Of a stretch of DNA of 16,444 nt, positions 14,847 through 16,444 are shown piece by piece. Each line of letters begins with the position of its first letter. Within the stretch, counting starts at the first letter, position 1. Below the pieces are notes generated by a model that was given only the letters and a program-made list of their open reading frames with translations, was not told where the DNA came from and did no database searches. This stretch comes from CAZWKI01 sp964634645 (lineage in GTDB: Bacteria > Patescibacteriota > Patescibacteriia > UBA1558 > S5-K13), in the NCBI GenBank assembly GCA_964634645.1, contig CAZWKI010000025.1, positions 1 through 16,444 of the forward strand. Direction: 5' to 3'. Made by a program: the position numbers and the translations under genes.

Positions 14847-16038
14847 GATGAAATTTTTTATAAAAATTATACAAAGATCTTATCCCTAAGTTTTTGATAT
14901 CGCTTTCAAGTAGTCTTCTATCTCTAGGAGAATATTTTTCATACATAAAATTTGTAAGAGTGTGAAAAAAATTTTCTGAAATTTTCTTTATTTGCTCTGA
15001 GTTATTTATTTGTGGTTTGTCTTTTATGATTTTTTCAAACTGATAATTAAAATTTTGATCATTTCTACTCATTAGCTTTTTCAAAAGTGATAATTTTTGT
15101 TTTTTATTAAAATGTTTGTATTTTAATATTTTTTTCCAATCTGATGTAATGCGTTTTATATGTGACTCTTCTAAACTAATAAATCCATTATTAAAATTAT
15201 ATCCCAAAAAAGAAAATTCCTCTGAAGCTCTACCAATAAAAAGCTTGTTCGTATTTATTGATAATTTTTTTTCTACTAAATCAATTATAATTTCTTCTTT
15301 TATTTCTCTTAGTTTTTCTATATTTCTATCAAAAATACCTATATCATCTCCTATCCTTATATAAAATGGGAACTTTTTTTGATATTTATGATCTATATCC
15401 GTAAGATATAAATTTGCAAAAAGAGCAATAAGCGGAACACCCTGAACAAGACCTCTTTCTGGCAATTCTATTGAATTTTCTTTATAAATTTTATTAAAAA
15501 TAAATAATTTTAATAAATCCAAAATTTTTGTATCATCAAATACTTTCTGAAGTTGAGAATATAAAATATTCTTATCAATATAATCTGAATAATTTTCTAA
15601 ATCTAATATAAGAGCATAATCTGTCTGAAAATGTTTTCTATATCTATGACAAAAAATTCTTCCTGCAAAATATGGTGGCTTGCCAGGCCTATAAGAAAAC
15701 AATCTGTCTGAAAACAATTTTTCAAACTCTGGCAAAAGAATTCTATAAATTGCCTGGGCTTTTATTCTCTCTTTTATATTATAAATAAAAATTTCCCGAT
15801 ATTTTTCGGGATTACTCTTTTTGGGGATACGAATGAGAAGCGCTGGATCAATTTCTTTTTTTTCTAATAATTCTTTTTGACATTTATCAATAATTGTTTT
15901 GGGGTCTAAGTCAATGTCTTGTATTAAAAAATTATCCAATCCGTGATATCTAAAATTTTTACGATCTATTTCAAATTTTTCTACTATATCCAAATAAGCA
16001 GATTTCAAATTTTTGTAAGAAATAATACTTTCAAACAT
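14821..16038 (-). CDS. Divergent reverse transcriptase with upstream structured RNA
   Basis: A 405-residue protein with a recognisable RT core: RT1/2 (RIKAQAIYRILLPEFEKLFS and SYRPGK, about 91-120), motif A D146 in LILDLENYSDYID, RT4 RGLVQGVPLIALFANLYL (195-212), catalytic D231-D232 in YIRIGDD, and the RT6/7 region ending EFSFLGYNF (274-282). A helical C-terminal tail (about 290-405) ends with YSPRDRRLLESDIKNLG. The order fits group II-like RTs, but there is no maturase zinc finger or HNH domain and no intron RNA. Retron landmarks (YADD, VTG) and the DGR SQ signature are missing. It begins just downstream of a ~220-nt folded RNA that could be its template or regulator. The SD-like GGGGAG 12 nt before the ATG lies in that RNA. 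Biological role unknown; likely candidates are defence or RNA-templated cDNA synthesis. Confidence 0.88.
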   Translation of the reverse strand: MFESIISYKNLKSAYLDIVEKFEIDRKNFRYHGLDNFLIQDIDLDPKTIIDKCQKELLEKKEIDPALLIRIPKKSNPEKYREIFIYNIKERIKAQAIYRILLPEFEKLFSDRLFSYRPGKPPYFAGRIFCHRYRKHFQTDYALILDLENYSDYIDKNILYSQLQKVFDDTKILDLLKLFIFNKIYKENSIELPERGLVQGVPLIALFANLYLTDIDHKYQKKFPFYIRIGDDIGIFDRNIEKLREIKEEIIIDLVEKKLSINTNKLFIGRASEEFSFLGYNFNNGFISLEESHIKRITSDWKKILKYKHFNKKQKLSLLKKLMSRNDQNFNYQFEKIIKDKPQINNSEQIKKISENFFHTLTNFMYEKYSPRDRRLLESDIKNLGIRSLYNFYKKFHHERNKRTN

Positions 16039-16040
16039 AT

Positions 16041-16262
16041 TTTTAAAAATCTCCCCCCAATATATACAGCGAAATATTCGCTATATATTAATTAAATACT
16101 GAATTTCCTACCGGAGTGATCCGGTAGGACCCTTTCAAACAGGGTTAAACCGTTTCCATTTTGATTAATTCGATATTAACGAATATTAATAAAATCAAAA
16201 CTAAAACGATTACTAATATCCTCTTTTTATAGAGGTTTTGGGAGAAATTTTCAAAAATATAC
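16041..16262 (-). ncRNA. Structured RNA leader upstream of the RT gene
   Basis: This fills almost all of the 304-nt space between the RT gene and recG; I see no ORF in it. By-eye folding on the minus strand gives a closing helix, 16240-16256 with 16041-16055 (GGGAGA/TCTCCC plus an A/T extension with a 2-nt bulge and one mismatch). It encloses five arms: CCTCT/AGAGG (16220-16235); a long arm at 16148-16211 built of 2+5+6 bp with symmetric internal loops, topped by an 8-bp helix with a 2-nt bulge; ACCCT/AGGGT (16129-16145); a perfect 8-bp CCTACCGG/CCGGTAGG (16107-16128); and AGCGAA/TTCGCT with a 5-bp extension (16062-16088). The 5' end matches the predicted transcription start. It resembles the non-coding RNAs of retrons and DRT systems in position, not in recognised sequence. 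Confidence 0.7.
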
Positions 16263-16268
16263 CTATAT

Positions 16269-16297
16269 ATTATAGCAAAACATTCAAATTAATACAA
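16269..16297 (-). promoter_or_regulatory. Promoter of the ncRNA-RT-ABC-PLD operon
   Basis: On the minus strand, TATAAT at 16274-16269 is preceded by TGC, forming an extended -10 (TGCTATAAT). A weak -35, TTGTAT at 16297-16292, is 17 bp upstream. Transcription would begin at G 16263 or 16262, exactly at the edge of the closing helix of the structured RNA. Confidence 0.6.
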
Positions 16298-16308
16298 TTT
16301 ATAAAATT

Positions 16309-16336
16309 TGGACACCCGACGGGTGGGTGATATAAT
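16309..16336 (+). promoter_or_regulatory. Promoter of recG, leaderless
   Basis: TGGACA (16309-16314, 5 of 6 to the -35 consensus), a 16-bp spacer, then TATAAT (16331-16336) preceded by TGA, an extended -10. The recG ATG begins 7 nt after the -10, so the message should start at or next to the A of the start codon. A palindrome fills much of the spacer (next entry). Confidence 0.65.
16313..16325. promoter_or_regulatory. Palindrome in the recG promoter spacer (possible operator)
   Basis: CACCCG-A-CGGGTG is a perfect 6-1-6 inverted repeat that overlaps the end of the -35 hexamer and occupies the first part of the spacer. Being GC-rich in very AT-rich DNA, it is unlikely to be chance. A repressor bound here would block recG transcription. 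No protein is assigned. Confidence 0.5.
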
Positions 16337-16342
16337 TAACCC

Positions 16343-16444
16343 ATGAATCTAGAAACAAAGCTCGACCAAATATATGGAATTGGTCCTGGAATTTATAAAA
16401 AACTTCAAAAACTTGGATTAAATACAGTTTATGACGTTCTTTTG
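16343..16444 (+). CDS. recG: RecG ATP-dependent DNA helicase, N-terminal fragment
   Basis: The first 34 codons lie in the window and the gene continues past the right edge. The translation begins MNLETKLDQIYGIGPGIYKK and goes on to LGLNTVYDVLL, the pattern at the start of RecG: a GIGP helix-hairpin-helix-like element followed by 'LGI-TV-DLL', which leads into the wedge domain. RecG remodels stalled forks and Holliday junctions. It is the only plus-strand gene seen and is transcribed away from the RT operon. The start codon is fixed by the leaderless promoter. The helicase motifs are outside the window, so the call rests on this short stretch. Confidence 0.75.
   Translation, partial: MNLETKLDQIYGIGPGIYKKLQKLGLNTVYDVLL

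Noticed and set aside
14821..16262. Group II intron with its RT
   Set aside because: No domain V-like 34-nt hairpin, no maturase zinc or HNH domain, and the RNA ends at the RT start instead of flanking it on both sides.
14821..16262. Diversity-generating retroelement
   Set aside because: RT4 lacks the SQ signature, and I see no template/variable repeat pair or lectin-type target with adenine-directed differences in the window.
16041..16262. Classical retron msr-msd
   Set aside because: Position and closing stem fit, but the RT lacks YADD and VTG landmarks and no clear branching-guanosine context is recognisable. Kept as a structured RNA of unknown class.

Overview
The window is strongly AT-rich and almost entirely transcribed from the minus strand. 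Gene content and sequence style point to a member of the Candidate Phyla Radiation (Patescibacteria, Parcubacteria-like). The clues are short intergenic gaps, a ligA-gatC-gatA string, a compact type IV pilus minor-pilin cluster, thrombospondin-3-type calcium repeats on membrane-anchored proteins, and a rubrerythrin plus superoxide reductase pair suggesting an anaerobic or microaerobic life. This placement is inferred from gene style; no rRNA is present to confirm it.

Layout, reading the minus strand from high to low coordinates. (1) 11963-16297: a promoter, a roughly 220-nt structured RNA leader, and three overlapping genes: a divergent reverse transcriptase, an ABC exporter-like protein whose ATPase domain lacks several catalytic residues, and a membrane-anchored phospholipase D-family protein. 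(2) 7901-11864: rubrerythrin and desulfoferrodoxin (oxygen defence), followed by two paralogous membrane proteins. Each has calcium-binding repeats and an outward-facing gamma-glutamylcyclotransferase-fold domain, intact in one and degenerate in the other. (3) 6477-7850: two base-excision-repair glycosylases, Nth and an Ogg2-type 8-oxoguanine glycosylase. (4) 2497-6402: prepilin peptidase and four prepilin-like proteins, a type IV pilus or pseudopilus tip module, apparently started by an extended -10 promoter directly next to the pilD start codon. (5) 1-2495: NAD-dependent DNA ligase, GatC and the start of GatA, closely spaced behind the pilin genes. The only plus-strand gene is the 5' end of recG at 16343, read divergently from the reverse transcriptase operon.

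The best candidate for an undescribed system is the RNA-RT-ABC-PLD block. The RNA folds by eye into a closed multi-branch structure. Its 5' end coincides with the predicted transcription start and its 3' end with the RT ribosome binding site and start codon. This is the same layout as retrons and several defence-associated reverse transcriptases with an upstream non-coding RNA, although the RT motifs do not match a retron, a diversity-generating element or a standard group II intron RT. The second notable item is the tandem pair of calcium-repeat/GGCT-fold surface proteins, one apparently a pseudoenzyme. No tRNA, rRNA, CRISPR array or insertion sequence was seen.
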